This document shows positions 38,369 to 49,090 of a stretch of DNA of 51,980 nucleotides, piece after piece. The notes beneath the pieces were generated by a model. The model saw only the letters and a list, made by a program, of their open reading frames with translations, was not told the DNA's origin and searched no databases. Location of the stretch: the NCBI GenBank assembly GCA_905182345.1, contig CAJJBG010000016.1, forward strand, positions 1 to 51,980, given 5' to 3'. Position 1 is the stretch's first letter; every line of letters starts with the position of its first letter. Made by a program: the position numbers and the translations under genes. This DNA comes from Pelagibacteraceae bacterium AG-422-B15. Lineage in GTDB: Bacteria; Pseudomonadota; Alphaproteobacteria; Pelagibacterales; AG-422-B15.

Positions 38369-39375
38369 TTATTCTTCAAAATTTTAGCGACTTCCATATC
38401 AGATATAGAGCCTACAATATTATCATTATCATCAACAACATTTAGCTTAGATCTTGTTTCCAATATAATTGGGAGACATGATTCGATGCTATCGTTCATA
38501 TTAACTTTAGGAGCTTCGGATCCTTGCTTAGAATCAATCATTATTGATTTAACTTTAAGAACTTTAGCCCTATTAACATCTTGAACAAAGTTAGATACAT
38601 ATTGATCTGCTGGATTAATGATTATGTCTTCGGGCTTGCCTACCTGTACTAATCTCCCACCATTTAAAATGGCTATTTTATCTCCTAATTTTAACGCCTC
38701 ATCTAGGTCATGCGTTATAAACATAATAGTCTTCTTTAGTTTTAATTGTAGCTCTAGCAATTGTTTCTGCATATCTGATCTGATAAGTGGATCTAAAGCA
38801 CTAAAGGCCTCATCCATTAGTAAAATATCAGGATTAGTAGTTAGTGCTCTTGCTAGTCCCACTCTCTGTTGCATGCCTCCAGAAAGTTGATTTGGATACA
38901 TATATTCAAATCCATTTAAGCCAACTGATTCTATTTGCTTCATTGCTGCGCTGTGTCTTTCATCTTTTGGTTTTTTTTGAATTTCTAAACCATAAGCAAC
39001 ATTATCAATAACATTTTTGTGAGGTAATAATCCAAACTTTTGGAATACCATGCTCATTTTATCTCTTCTAAAATTTATTAAATTTTTCTTATCTAAATCT
39101 ATAATATTTTGAGAATCTACAATAATTTCACCTGCAGTTGGATCTATTAATCTATTTACATGTCTAATTAGGGTTGATTTTCCAGAGCCAGATAATCCCA
39201 TTACAACAAAGATTTCTCCTTCTTCTATAGAAATAGAAACATTATCAAGACCAACTGTATGACCAGTTCTTTCTAAGACCTCATCTTTTCCAATGCCTTC
39301 TTGTAATAATGGCATTATAGATAACGGATCTGGACCAAAAATTTTATAAATATTATTAGCAACTATTTTTGACAT
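38365..39375 (-). CDS. proV: Quaternary-amine ABC transporter ATPase (ProV/OpuAA type)
   Basis: A 336-residue ATPase energising uptake of betaine-like compounds. Walker A is GLSGSGKST, the signature is NQLSGGMQQR, Walker B is DILLMDEAFSALDP and the switch His is in FITHDLDEA. The N-terminal YKIFGPDPLSIMPLLQEG is specific to ProV-like ATPases. The C-terminal region after residue 270 is CBS-like but short, perhaps one degraded CBS pair. In this island gamma-butyrobetaine, carnitine or glycine betaine are likely cargo. It lies 3 bp after proW. Confidence 0.92.
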   Translation of the reverse strand: MSKIVANNIYKIFGPDPLSIMPLLQEGIGKDEVLERTGHTVGLDNVSISIEEGEIFVVMGLSGSGKSTLIRHVNRLIDPTAGEIIVDSQNIIDLDKKNLINFRRDKMSMVFQKFGLLPHKNVIDNVAYGLEIQKKPKDERHSAAMKQIESVGLNGFEYMYPNQLSGGMQQRVGLARALTTNPDILLMDEAFSALDPLIRSDMQKQLLELQLKLKKTIMFITHDLDEALKLGDKIAILNGGRLVQVGKPEDIIINPADQYVSNFVQDVNRAKVLKVKSIMIDSKQGSEAPKVNMNDSIESCLPIILETRSKLNVVDDNDNIVGSISDMEVAKILKNN

Positions 39376-39378
39376 AAA

Positions 39379-40413
39379 TTATTTTTTATTAATCTCACGA
39401 CCGCCACGACGGCTTTGTAAAGTAGCACCATAAGCTTGTGTTATTCGATCAAATACAATTGCTAGCAAGACTATGGATATGCCAGCTTCTAGTGCACGGC
39501 CAATATTCAATTGTTGCAGACCTAATAATACCTCATCACCAAGTCCTCTTGTGCCAATCATGGAAGCTATAACAACCATAGACAATGCCATCATCGTACA
39601 TTGATTAATCCCCTGCATTATATTTGGTAATGCTAGTGGAAGTTGAATTCCAAATAGTTTCTGTGAGCTTGAAGCTCCAAATGAATCAGCTGCTTCTATT
39701 ACCTCTTCGTCGACCAATCTTATTCCAAGATCTGTTAAGCGCATTAATGGAGGCACAGCATAAATAAATATTGCAATAATAGCTGGAACAGCTCCTAATC
39801 CAAATAGCATAATTCCAGGAATTAAGTAACAAAATGCTGGAATCGTTTGTGCTAAATCTAAAACAGGTAAAAAGAAATTTCTTACCCTTTCGCTCCTTGC
39901 CATTGCAATGCCACCCGGAATACCTGCAATCATACAAAGGAAGATTCCTATAAATAGAATTGAAGTTGTCTCAAGCGCCTTATCCCAAAATACAGGATTT
40001 AAAAAACCAATAAAGAATGTTGCAATTCCTACAAACGTTGTTGTGTAAAGACTCCTGCCACTAGCAAAAAATGTAATTGTAATTACAATGCCAATTACCA
40101 TTGGCCATGGTGCTAGAACTAGTATCCCTTTGAGTCCATAAATTAAACCTAAAAGAAAATCATTAACAACATCAAAATACTTGCCATATGCCTTTATGAA
40201 CGTTCCAAAGCCATCATTTGTCCAATGCATTAATCTGAAGTCTAGCCATTTTGGCCAGTTAAGAAGCCAATCAGTACTGCCTAAAACAGACATTAGGCTG
40301 CCTTCTGGTTTATATCGCGAGTTCTGATATCCATTCACTAAGAAGAAGACAAATATAGCAAATAATACAGTGTATAAAATATAGTTAGAATGGTTTTTGA
40401 GAAATTTAATCAT
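39379..40413 (-). CDS. proW: Quaternary-amine ABC transporter permease (ProW type)
   Basis: A 344-residue inner-membrane permease. It has one helix near residues 12-26, then a soluble loop (WLNWPKWLDFRLMHW), then a BPD-type translocation domain from about residue 90. The EAA-like coupling loop is EVIEAADSFGASSSQKLFGI. PAFCYLIPGIMLFGLG is characteristic of ProW/OpuAB. It follows proX after an 82-bp gap with a hairpin and precedes proV by 3 bp. Confidence 0.92.
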   Translation of the reverse strand: MIKFLKNHSNYILYTVLFAIFVFFLVNGYQNSRYKPEGSLMSVLGSTDWLLNWPKWLDFRLMHWTNDGFGTFIKAYGKYFDVVNDFLLGLIYGLKGILVLAPWPMVIGIVITITFFASGRSLYTTTFVGIATFFIGFLNPVFWDKALETTSILFIGIFLCMIAGIPGGIAMARSERVRNFFLPVLDLAQTIPAFCYLIPGIMLFGLGAVPAIIAIFIYAVPPLMRLTDLGIRLVDEEVIEAADSFGASSSQKLFGIQLPLALPNIMQGINQCTMMALSMVVIASMIGTRGLGDEVLLGLQQLNIGRALEAGISIVLLAIVFDRITQAYGATLQSRRGGREINKK

Positions 40414-40440
40414 GAATTATTTTAAAACTATTAATATTAA

Positions 40441-40478
40441 AAAACCAGCAACAAAATAGTATGTTGCTGGTTTTTTTT
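40441..40478 (-). terminator. Hairpin with T run between proX and proW
   Basis: AAAACCAGCAACA and TGTTGCTGGTTTT pair perfectly around an 8-base loop, and T runs lie on both sides. In the direction of proX transcription the stem is followed by six T. It lies 18 bp after the proX stop and 27 bp before the proW start. It could act as a partial terminator or an RNA-stabilising stem, giving more binding protein than permease. On the other strand it would be a full terminator. Confidence 0.85.
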
Positions 40479-40495
40479 ATTGTTCTTATTACAAA

Positions 40496-41545
40496 TTACA
40501 GAGCAGCTGATATCTTTTTAGCTACATCTGCAGGAACCATACTTTTCCACTCAGAGTATTCACTTAAGAACATTCTGGCAGTTGCTTCCATATCACCACC
40601 GGTATTAGGGTCTGTATATTCAGCGAGTAGTTTGTTCACTGTAGGAGTTGATAAAGTATATGCTCTAATAAAATCAGCTTCAGCTGGATGAGCATCAGCC
40701 CATTCAGTTAACATAGATTTCGTTAAGGCCATATCTCTGTACTCACATGCACATGAAGGTACGTAAGCTTCTGGTCCATCAGCTTTAATACTTTCCACTA
40801 CACCTGACATGTCGCTCCAACATTTTTCAGTCCAAGCTGGTTCAGCAAGTCTAATCATGTCAACTTTGCCCATTAAGCCAGTCGGCGTCCAATAATAAGT
40901 AAAGATTGGATTGCCTTTTGCAAATGCCCCAGCAATGGCAGCATCTAATGCTCCACTAGTACCTGGATCAAAGTTGGTATAGAACTCATCTAAGCCATAT
41001 TCTTTTTGTTTAACTAGATTGATAGTGTAACAAGTCCAGCCTGATATACAGCTATACATTCTGCCCATGCCTGGACTTTCAGGATCATTGAACAATGCAG
41101 CAACTTCAGGGTTTTTCATGTCTTCAACAGATTTTAAGTTGTATTTTGCAGCCGTAGTTGCATCAACCCAAAACGCTTGTTCCGATGCTGGTGTATTAAT
41201 ACCGGCATTGAAAATTGTTCCTGCATCTTCATGAGGCTTGTAGTTATCAATAATATTGTCATACCATACTTCAACAAGCACATCTAATTGCTTGTCATAG
41301 TGTGCGGCCATAATTGGGGTGGTACTACCTTTAGTAATTTGAACTGTACAACCATATCCTTTTTCAAGAATAAAAGATGATATAGCAGCATGTATATTTG
41401 CACTATCCCAGTCAAAGTCTCCCATTCTTACCGTTCCACAATCATCAGTTGAAGCAACTTGCTTTTCACTGCATGAAACGAAAGTGAAAATTGCTAAAAT
41501 TGAAAGCGTTAAAACAGCCATGATTTTTTTTGATTTTATAATCAT
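40496..41545 (-). CDS. proX: Quaternary-amine ABC transporter binding protein (ProX/OpuAC type)
   Basis: A 349-residue solute-binding protein, likely lipid-anchored: a hydrophobic signal ends in FVSC at Cys25. The mature part is the OpuAC-like domain, with many Trp/Tyr residues (VEVWYDNII, YYWTPTG, EPAWTEKCW) that could form an aromatic box for a trimethylammonium head group. GTSGALDAAIAGAFAKG and the C-terminal ANPNTGGD-like stretch fit the family. A GGAG ribosome site lies 8 bases before the ATG. It is first in the proX-proW-proV order. Confidence 0.9.
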   Translation of the reverse strand: MIIKSKKIMAVLTLSILAIFTFVSCSEKQVASTDDCGTVRMGDFDWDSANIHAAISSFILEKGYGCTVQITKGSTTPIMAAHYDKQLDVLVEVWYDNIIDNYKPHEDAGTIFNAGINTPASEQAFWVDATTAAKYNLKSVEDMKNPEVAALFNDPESPGMGRMYSCISGWTCYTINLVKQKEYGLDEFYTNFDPGTSGALDAAIAGAFAKGNPIFTYYWTPTGLMGKVDMIRLAEPAWTEKCWSDMSGVVESIKADGPEAYVPSCACEYRDMALTKSMLTEWADAHPAEADFIRAYTLSTPTVNKLLAEYTDPNTGGDMEATARMFLSEYSEWKSMVPADVAKKISAAL

Positions 41546-41586
41546 TTTACTTACTCCATTTTTATTAAAATTAGATGTATTGAAGC

Positions 41587-41614
41587 ATGTTAGATTTTAT
41601 TGATCTAGTGTAAA
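41587..41614 (-). promoter_or_regulatory. Candidate proX promoter
   Basis: On the minus strand TTTACA (41609-41614) is followed after 16 bp by TAACAT (41587-41592), about 42 bp before the start codon. It matches the sigma-70 consensus at 5/6 and 4/6. It is the best pair in the 117-bp gap upstream of proX. Confidence 0.4.
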
Positions 41615-41662
41615 AATAAGAATTGTTTATAAGTTTCAGTAAATATTTGTAAGTATTTGTTT

Positions 41663-42547
41663 TTAATACTCTTTTTTCTTAACAAATAGTTCTGTTAAGG
41701 GTGCAAAAAGAATAAAAATTCCCCCAATTGCTTCTTTCGTAGTAATTAATTCATTTGCTACCAAGTATGCAGACGAAATACCTATTACAACCTCAAGCAT
41801 CATTAAAATCCCAGCTTTTCCTGGATCTACCTGGTCTGACCCATAGCAGGTGAGATAATATGCTGGCACAATCCATACAAAAGAAAATAGTATTATAAGA
41901 AGATAACTATCATTTAAAACTGAAAGGCTAAAGCCAGCCAAAGTTTGACCTTCGGGAAAGAAGGATGCAATTACAACACATATGGCTCCAGATAATATAC
42001 ATATAGCCGTTACAAGCTTTACACTCACTTCATCATTAATTCTTAAAAATGTTGCACAGACAGACCAACTAATGCCTGCAAGTAATCCACACATGTCAGC
42101 TACTGAACTAGGAATTAATCCAAATGCACTGTCACCATTAATAATATATAGCCCTATAAAGCCGGATGTGATTGCTAGGCTTCTATAAATAGTTAATTTT
42201 TTACTTAAGAAAAACACTTCTATCATTGTGCTCCAAACAGCAGTCAAATAGAAAAATATTAATACTCTCGCGACTGAGCCTCTCATTATGCCTTCATTAT
42301 AAAGACACATTGCAACTCCACCTAAAATACCTGCAATTAAAGTTAGGTATAAATTTCTTTTTGAAAAACTTATTTTTTCTTTTAGTGCAAAATATAAAAC
42401 GAAAAAACCACCAATCAAAAAGCTTAAAGCAAGTGGAATTGCATTGTTTAGCGCGTACTCATCGAGTAGTCTCAATGGATACCACCAAGTACCCCACAGT
42501 ATTGTAGAATAAATTAAGGCTAAACTTGGATTTATATTTTTAAACAT
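41663..42547 (-). CDS. EamA/DMT-family permease
   Basis: A membrane protein of about 294 residues with ten hydrophobic segments in two repeats, typical of drug/metabolite transporters. It begins MFKNINPSLALIYSTILWGT, and the end is basic (FVKKKEY). I choose ATG 42547. The longer reading from 42592 would leave a single base to the divergent GMC gene and adds a second hydrophobic stretch not usual for the family. It is a paralogue of the permease at 1-391. In this island it may export or import an amine or pathway product, but the substrate is not known. Confidence 0.8.
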   Translation of the reverse strand: MFKNINPSLALIYSTILWGTWWYPLRLLDEYALNNAIPLALSFLIGGFFVLYFALKEKISFSKRNLYLTLIAGILGGVAMCLYNEGIMRGSVARVLIFFYLTAVWSTMIEVFFLSKKLTIYRSLAITSGFIGLYIINGDSAFGLIPSSVADMCGLLAGISWSVCATFLRINDEVSVKLVTAICILSGAICVVIASFFPEGQTLAGFSLSVLNDSYLLIILFSFVWIVPAYYLTCYGSDQVDPGKAGILMMLEVVIGISSAYLVANELITTKEAIGGIFILFAPLTELFVKKKEY

Positions 42548-42593
42548 TCTATATTGTAGTAATATAACTATAAAATTTAATAACTTAAACATA

Positions 42594-44222
42594 ATGCAAT
42601 TAGATAGCTATACCTACATAATAATTGGAGCTGGTTCTGCCGGCTGTGTTTTAGCCAATCGACTTTCTAAGAACTCAAACCATAAAGTTTTAGTTATTGA
42701 GTCTGGGCCATCTGATAAAACTTGGAAGACTGCGATGCCCGCTGCTCTTCTCTACACAATGCATGATCCAAAATATAACTATCTCTATAATACTGAGCCA
42801 GAAACTTACATGAATAATAGGCAAATGTTTTGTCCAAGGGCAAAAATGCTTGGTGGCTGCTCATCTCATAATGGCATGGTACATGTAAGAGGCAATGCCA
42901 TGGACTTTGAGAATTGGGCACAATTAGGGTTACCTGATTGGAATTATGCAAATGTACTACCTTACTTTAGAAAATCAGAGAATATTGAAGGTTTGTCAAA
43001 AGAGTTTCGCAATGACGATGGACCATTAAAATTATCTAGATCAGAAAATGGCAATGTACTTACACAAGTTTTTTTAGAAGCTACAACTCAAGCAGGACAT
43101 GAAATTAATAATGATATGAATGGTTATAAGCAAGAGGGCTTTGGTTTAATGGATACAACTATTTTTAATGGCAAAAGACAAAGTGCAAGTTTTTCCTACC
43201 TACACCCTATTTCAAACAGAAAAAATCTAACAATACTAAAAAATACAGCAGTAAAAGAAATAATTATAGAAAATAACAAGGCTATTGGAGTTAAGTGCAT
43301 TAATAATAATAAATCTAAAAGCTATTTTACAGATGGTGAGGTAATATTGTCTGCTGGTGCAGTAAATTCACCTCAGTTATTAATGTTATCGGGTATTGGA
43401 TCAAGTAAAGATTTATACGAGCATGATATTGCAATAAAACAAAATCTTGCAGGTGTGGGTCAAAATTTACAAGACCATCTTGAAACATATGTTCAATATG
43501 AATGTAAAGAACCCGTTACTTTATATAACGAATATAATCCTCTAAAAATGGCTCTCACAGGAATTGAGTGGTTTCTTTTTAAAACTGGGACAGCGGCACA
43601 TTCAAATTTAGAAACTGGTGGATTCATACGCAGTAATGATTTAGTAGACTATCCAAATATACAATATCACTTTTTTCCATCATTAGTTTTAGATCATGGA
43701 AGAACCAATCCTGACCGTCACGCTTTCCAAGCACATGTAGGTCCTATGCGACCAACAAGTAGAGGTGAGATTAAGTTAAAATCAACAGATCCTTATTCTG
43801 CTCCATCAATTAGATTTAACTATATGCAGACTGAACATGATCTTAAAGAAATGAGAGAGGGTATTAAAATAGCACATGAAATATTTGAACAAAAAGCATT
43901 TGATAAGTTTAGAGGTAAAGCAATTAACCCTATCAATTTAAATTCAGATGAAGAAATTAATGAGTTTATAAGAAATACTGGTGATACTGCATACCATCCA
44001 TCTGGTACGTGTAAGATGGGTAAGGATAGTTTATCAGTTGTAGATGAAAAATTAAAAGTTTATGGCATTGAAAATTTACGTGTAGTAGATGCATCAATCA
44101 TGCCAAGAATTATTACTGGAAATTTAAATGCTGCAACTATAATGATTGCAGAAAAAGCATCCGACTATATACTTGGGCAATCTGAAGTTTCTAATGATGC
44201 TGAATTTTATCAAGCAAGCTAA
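42594..44222 (+). CDS. GMC-family flavoprotein, choline dehydrogenase-like
   Basis: A 542-residue FAD oxidoreductase. The FAD motif is IIIGAGSAGCVLANRLS. The PROSITE-like LGGCSSHNGMVHVRGNAMDFENWA segment and SAGAVNSPQLLMLSGIG follow, and the catalytic His is in DTAYHPSGTCKMG. It resembles BetA choline dehydrogenases, and its place beside a betaine transporter supports oxidation of choline or a related alcohol. Other alcohols are possible, since GMC specificity is hard to predict. It diverges from the DMT permease. Its stop overlaps the stop of the next gene by 4 bp. Confidence 0.88.
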   Translation: MQLDSYTYIIIGAGSAGCVLANRLSKNSNHKVLVIESGPSDKTWKTAMPAALLYTMHDPKYNYLYNTEPETYMNNRQMFCPRAKMLGGCSSHNGMVHVRGNAMDFENWAQLGLPDWNYANVLPYFRKSENIEGLSKEFRNDDGPLKLSRSENGNVLTQVFLEATTQAGHEINNDMNGYKQEGFGLMDTTIFNGKRQSASFSYLHPISNRKNLTILKNTAVKEIIIENNKAIGVKCINNNKSKSYFTDGEVILSAGAVNSPQLLMLSGIGSSKDLYEHDIAIKQNLAGVGQNLQDHLETYVQYECKEPVTLYNEYNPLKMALTGIEWFLFKTGTAAHSNLETGGFIRSNDLVDYPNIQYHFFPSLVLDHGRTNPDRHAFQAHVGPMRPTSRGEIKLKSTDPYSAPSIRFNYMQTEHDLKEMREGIKIAHEIFEQKAFDKFRGKAINPINLNSDEEINEFIRNTGDTAYHPSGTCKMGKDSLSVVDEKLKVYGIENLRVVDASIMPRIITGNLNAATIMIAEKASDYILGQSEVSNDAEFYQAS

Positions 44223-44536
44223 TCTCTATTGAGACTAAAATTTCTTATATTTTCACCACTCTCTAAAGAAAAAATACTAACCAAATTTTTATCATCAATT
44301 GAATAGTGAATGGTCATGGTTTTATCGTTACTAGTAACATTATTAATGGCTGTATATTCAGGTATTTTAATATTAATTGGAATATTTATGTCTGTCTTAT
44401 TGTTTGAGAATATTGTTTCATCATTTATTCTATAGATGATTGTAGATATTATGACTATAACCCCTAGAATAATTAAGGCACCCATGAATATAACGATATA
44501 CTTTAATCCACGCAGGTTATTTTGATTGTCAGACAT
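44219..44536 (-). CDS. Small single-pass membrane protein (DUF6476-like)
   Basis: A 105-residue protein with one strong hydrophobic helix (about residues 14-36), a short cytoplasmic N-terminus and a ~70-residue outer domain rich in Asn and Ile. In many alphaproteobacteria a DUF6476 gene diverges from rluD-rpoH. Position and shape match that, but the sequence is too diverged for me to be sure. The function is unknown. Its ATG overlaps the rluD ATG on the opposite strand. Confidence 0.65.
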   Translation of the reverse strand: MSDNQNNLRGLKYIVIFMGALIILGVIVIISTIIYRINDETIFSNNKTDINIPINIKIPEYTAINNVTSNDKTMTIHYSIDDKNLVSIFSLESGENIRNFSLNRD

Positions 44537-45515
44537 GAATAGTAAAATGCATTATCTTGAAGTAAATGTAAATAAATACATTGGCTATAGATTAGATAAA
44601 TTTTTAGCTGAGAAGCTCCCTAATATAAGCCGCTCTAAGATTAAGGCGCTAATAGATAAAGGCCAAGTCACTGTTAATAAAAATATAAAAGATCCTGATT
44701 ATAAGCTTATTTTAAATGATCAAATATCTGTTAATCAAAAAGAAGTTTTAAATACACAGTTAACAGGACAAAATATTAAATTAAATATTATTTACGAAGA
44801 TGCAGACTTACTAATAGTAGATAAGCCCTCAGGTTTAGTTGTTCATCCAGGTGCAGGTAATCATGATGGTACTTTGGTAAATGCTTTAATTCATCATTGT
44901 GGTAGTAATTTATCTACAATGGGTGATAGCAAAAGACCTGGAATTGTTCATCGTATTGATAAGGATACAAGTGGCCTTTTGGTTATTGCAAAAAATGATA
45001 GCGCACATGCATACTTGGCTAAGCAATTTGAGGAGCATAGCATTAGTAGAAAATATGTGGCTCTTTGTTGGGGGAAATTAAAGCCTGCCTCCGGTAAATT
45101 AGTTTCTCTCATATCTCGAAGCAATAGAAATCGAATTAAAATGATGTCTTCAGAGACTAAGGGTAAGGAAGCTATTACTAACTATAGAACTATAGAAGTT
45201 TATTCCGATAAAAATGGAGATCCATTTGCTAGTTTAGTTGAGTGCATTCTAGAAACAGGAAGAACTCATCAGATAAGAGTGCATTTAACTGAAAAAGGAA
45301 ATTCAATCATAGGTGATAAGGTATATGGAAAAATACCTATGTTAAAATATCGAGGGCTAGATACTTCTATTCAAAGTCAAATTAAAGAATTGCCGGGACA
45401 GGCATTGCATGCTTACTTCTTAGGGTTTATGCATCCTACTAAAAATAAAATTGTTGAATTTCAATCAGTTAGACCTGAATACTTGAGTAATTTAATAAAT
45501 TCTATTAAAACCTAG
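44535..45515 (+). CDS. rluD: 23S rRNA pseudouridine synthase, RluD/RluA family
   Basis: A pseudouridine synthase of about 326 residues with an N-terminal S4 domain (RLDKFLAEKLPNISRSKIKALI) and a RluA-type catalytic domain. The catalytic Asp is in HRIDKDTSGLLVIAKND; ETGRTHQIRVHL is also diagnostic. Possible starts are TTG 44526 (AGG nine bases upstream), ATG 44535 and ATG 44547. None is decisive, and all lie inside or against the divergent small gene. It is followed 40 bp later by rpoH. Confidence 0.92.
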   Translation: MNSKMHYLEVNVNKYIGYRLDKFLAEKLPNISRSKIKALIDKGQVTVNKNIKDPDYKLILNDQISVNQKEVLNTQLTGQNIKLNIIYEDADLLIVDKPSGLVVHPGAGNHDGTLVNALIHHCGSNLSTMGDSKRPGIVHRIDKDTSGLLVIAKNDSAHAYLAKQFEEHSISRKYVALCWGKLKPASGKLVSLISRSNRNRIKMMSSETKGKEAITNYRTIEVYSDKNGDPFASLVECILETGRTHQIRVHLTEKGNSIIGDKVYGKIPMLKYRGLDTSIQSQIKELPGQALHAYFLGFMHPTKNKIVEFQSVRPEYLSNLINSIKT

Positions 45516-45555
45516 CTCTATTGAAATATATGCAATTAAGTACAATATATTACCT

Positions 45556-47729
<2,174 letters not shown>

Positions 47730-47739
47730 TTAGAGCCTT

Positions 47740-49080
47740 TTATAAATTTGTAAAATATGAATCAACTTGTTTGATAACTGTATCAAGGATTGAGGCATTT
47801 TTACACTCAATCATTACCCTTAAAAGTGGTTCAGTACCAGACATTCTAGCGAATATTCTACCATCTATACCTAATATTTTCTGGCAATCATCTAAGAGGC
47901 TGACTGTCTCGTCTTTTTTCAGAATGTTACTGTCATTTAGATTAAAATTTAAAAGTTTTTGAGGAATTGGATCAAATACATCAAGTGTTTTACTGGCTTT
48001 CTGATTCTTTTCAATTAGGATTCTTAGGATTTGCAGAGCAGTTATCATGCCATCACCTGTGTCAATAAAATCTTTTAAGATAATATGACCAGATTGTTCT
48101 CCACCTACATTCGCATTTGTTTTTAACATTGCTTCTTTGACATACCTATCGCCAATATTAGTGCGATGTAATTCTATATCATTCTCTTTTAAAATATTTT
48201 CTAATCCAAGATTAGACATGGAAGTTGCAACAATCACATTTGTAGATAGCTGACCATGTTTTTTCCAATGTAATCCTAAAAGTCCTAGAATTTGATCTCC
48301 ATCAATAACCTTACCATTTTCATCGCAAATAATAATTCTATCGCCATCTCCATCTAAGCAGATTCCGATATCAGCCTTTTCTTCTACTACTTTTTTAGCC
48401 ATAAACTCTGGGCTAGTAGAGCCACAGTCTCTATTAATATTGGTACCATCAGGATCAACTCCAACAGTAATGACCTCAGCTCCTAGTTCCCATAATATAA
48501 CTGGAGCTGACTTGTAAGCCGCACCATTTGCACAGTCTAAGACTATTTTAAGACCTTCTAAACTAATTTTTTTTGGAAATGTATTTTTCTGAAACTCAAT
48601 ATATCTAGCATTAGCATCTTCTAAGCGCTTTGCTCTTCCTATTTTATCTGGACTAACTAAATAATCTTCAACATTTGAATCCATTAACTTTTCAATCTCA
48701 AGTTCAATTTGATCAGAGAGTTTATTTCCATTCTTATCAAATAACTTAATTCCGTTATCAGAATATTGATTATGTGATGCTGATATCATTACTCCAAAGT
48801 CTGCACGCATAGATTTTGCAAGCATAGCAACTCCTGGTGTGGGGATTGGACCCAGTAGTAAAACGTCGATACCCATAGATAGCAACCCAGATGTTATGGC
48901 CTGCTCAATCATATACCCTGATAACCTGGTATCTTTTCCAATTACTACTCTATGTCTATGTTCACCATTTGTAAAAAACTTACCTAAAGCCATACCTAGA
49001 CGCATCATAGTTAAGCCATTTAGTTTTAGACTGTTCGATTCTGCTCGGATTCCGTCAGTACCAAAATATTTTTTTTGCAT
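47740..49080 (-). CDS. glmM: Phosphoglucosamine mutase
   Basis: A 446-residue enzyme converting glucosamine-6-phosphate to glucosamine-1-phosphate for peptidoglycan and LPS synthesis. It begins KKYFGTDGIRAESN. The phosphoserine is Ser102 in MISASHNQYSDNGIK, the metal-binding loop is DGDGDRIIICDE and the sugar loop is GGEQSGHI. RMSGTEPLLRVM binds phosphate. It lies between folP (10 bp) and purA (10 bp), the usual alphaproteobacterial ftsH-folP-glmM order. Confidence 0.97.
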   Translation of the reverse strand: MQKKYFGTDGIRAESNSLKLNGLTMMRLGMALGKFFTNGEHRHRVVIGKDTRLSGYMIEQAITSGLLSMGIDVLLLGPIPTPGVAMLAKSMRADFGVMISASHNQYSDNGIKLFDKNGNKLSDQIELEIEKLMDSNVEDYLVSPDKIGRAKRLEDANARYIEFQKNTFPKKISLEGLKIVLDCANGAAYKSAPVILWELGAEVITVGVDPDGTNINRDCGSTSPEFMAKKVVEEKADIGICLDGDGDRIIICDENGKVIDGDQILGLLGLHWKKHGQLSTNVIVATSMSNLGLENILKENDIELHRTNIGDRYVKEAMLKTNANVGGEQSGHIILKDFIDTGDGMITALQILRILIEKNQKASKTLDVFDPIPQKLLNFNLNDSNILKKDETVSLLDDCQKILGIDGRIFARMSGTEPLLRVMIECKNASILDTVIKQVDSYFTNL

Positions 49081-49090
49081 CTTTATTTAT

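Noticed and set aside
40868-44222. Island as a recent mobile element
   Set aside because: No integrase, transposase, tRNA junction or flanking direct repeat was seen around 30435-44222, and base composition looks like that of neighbouring genes.
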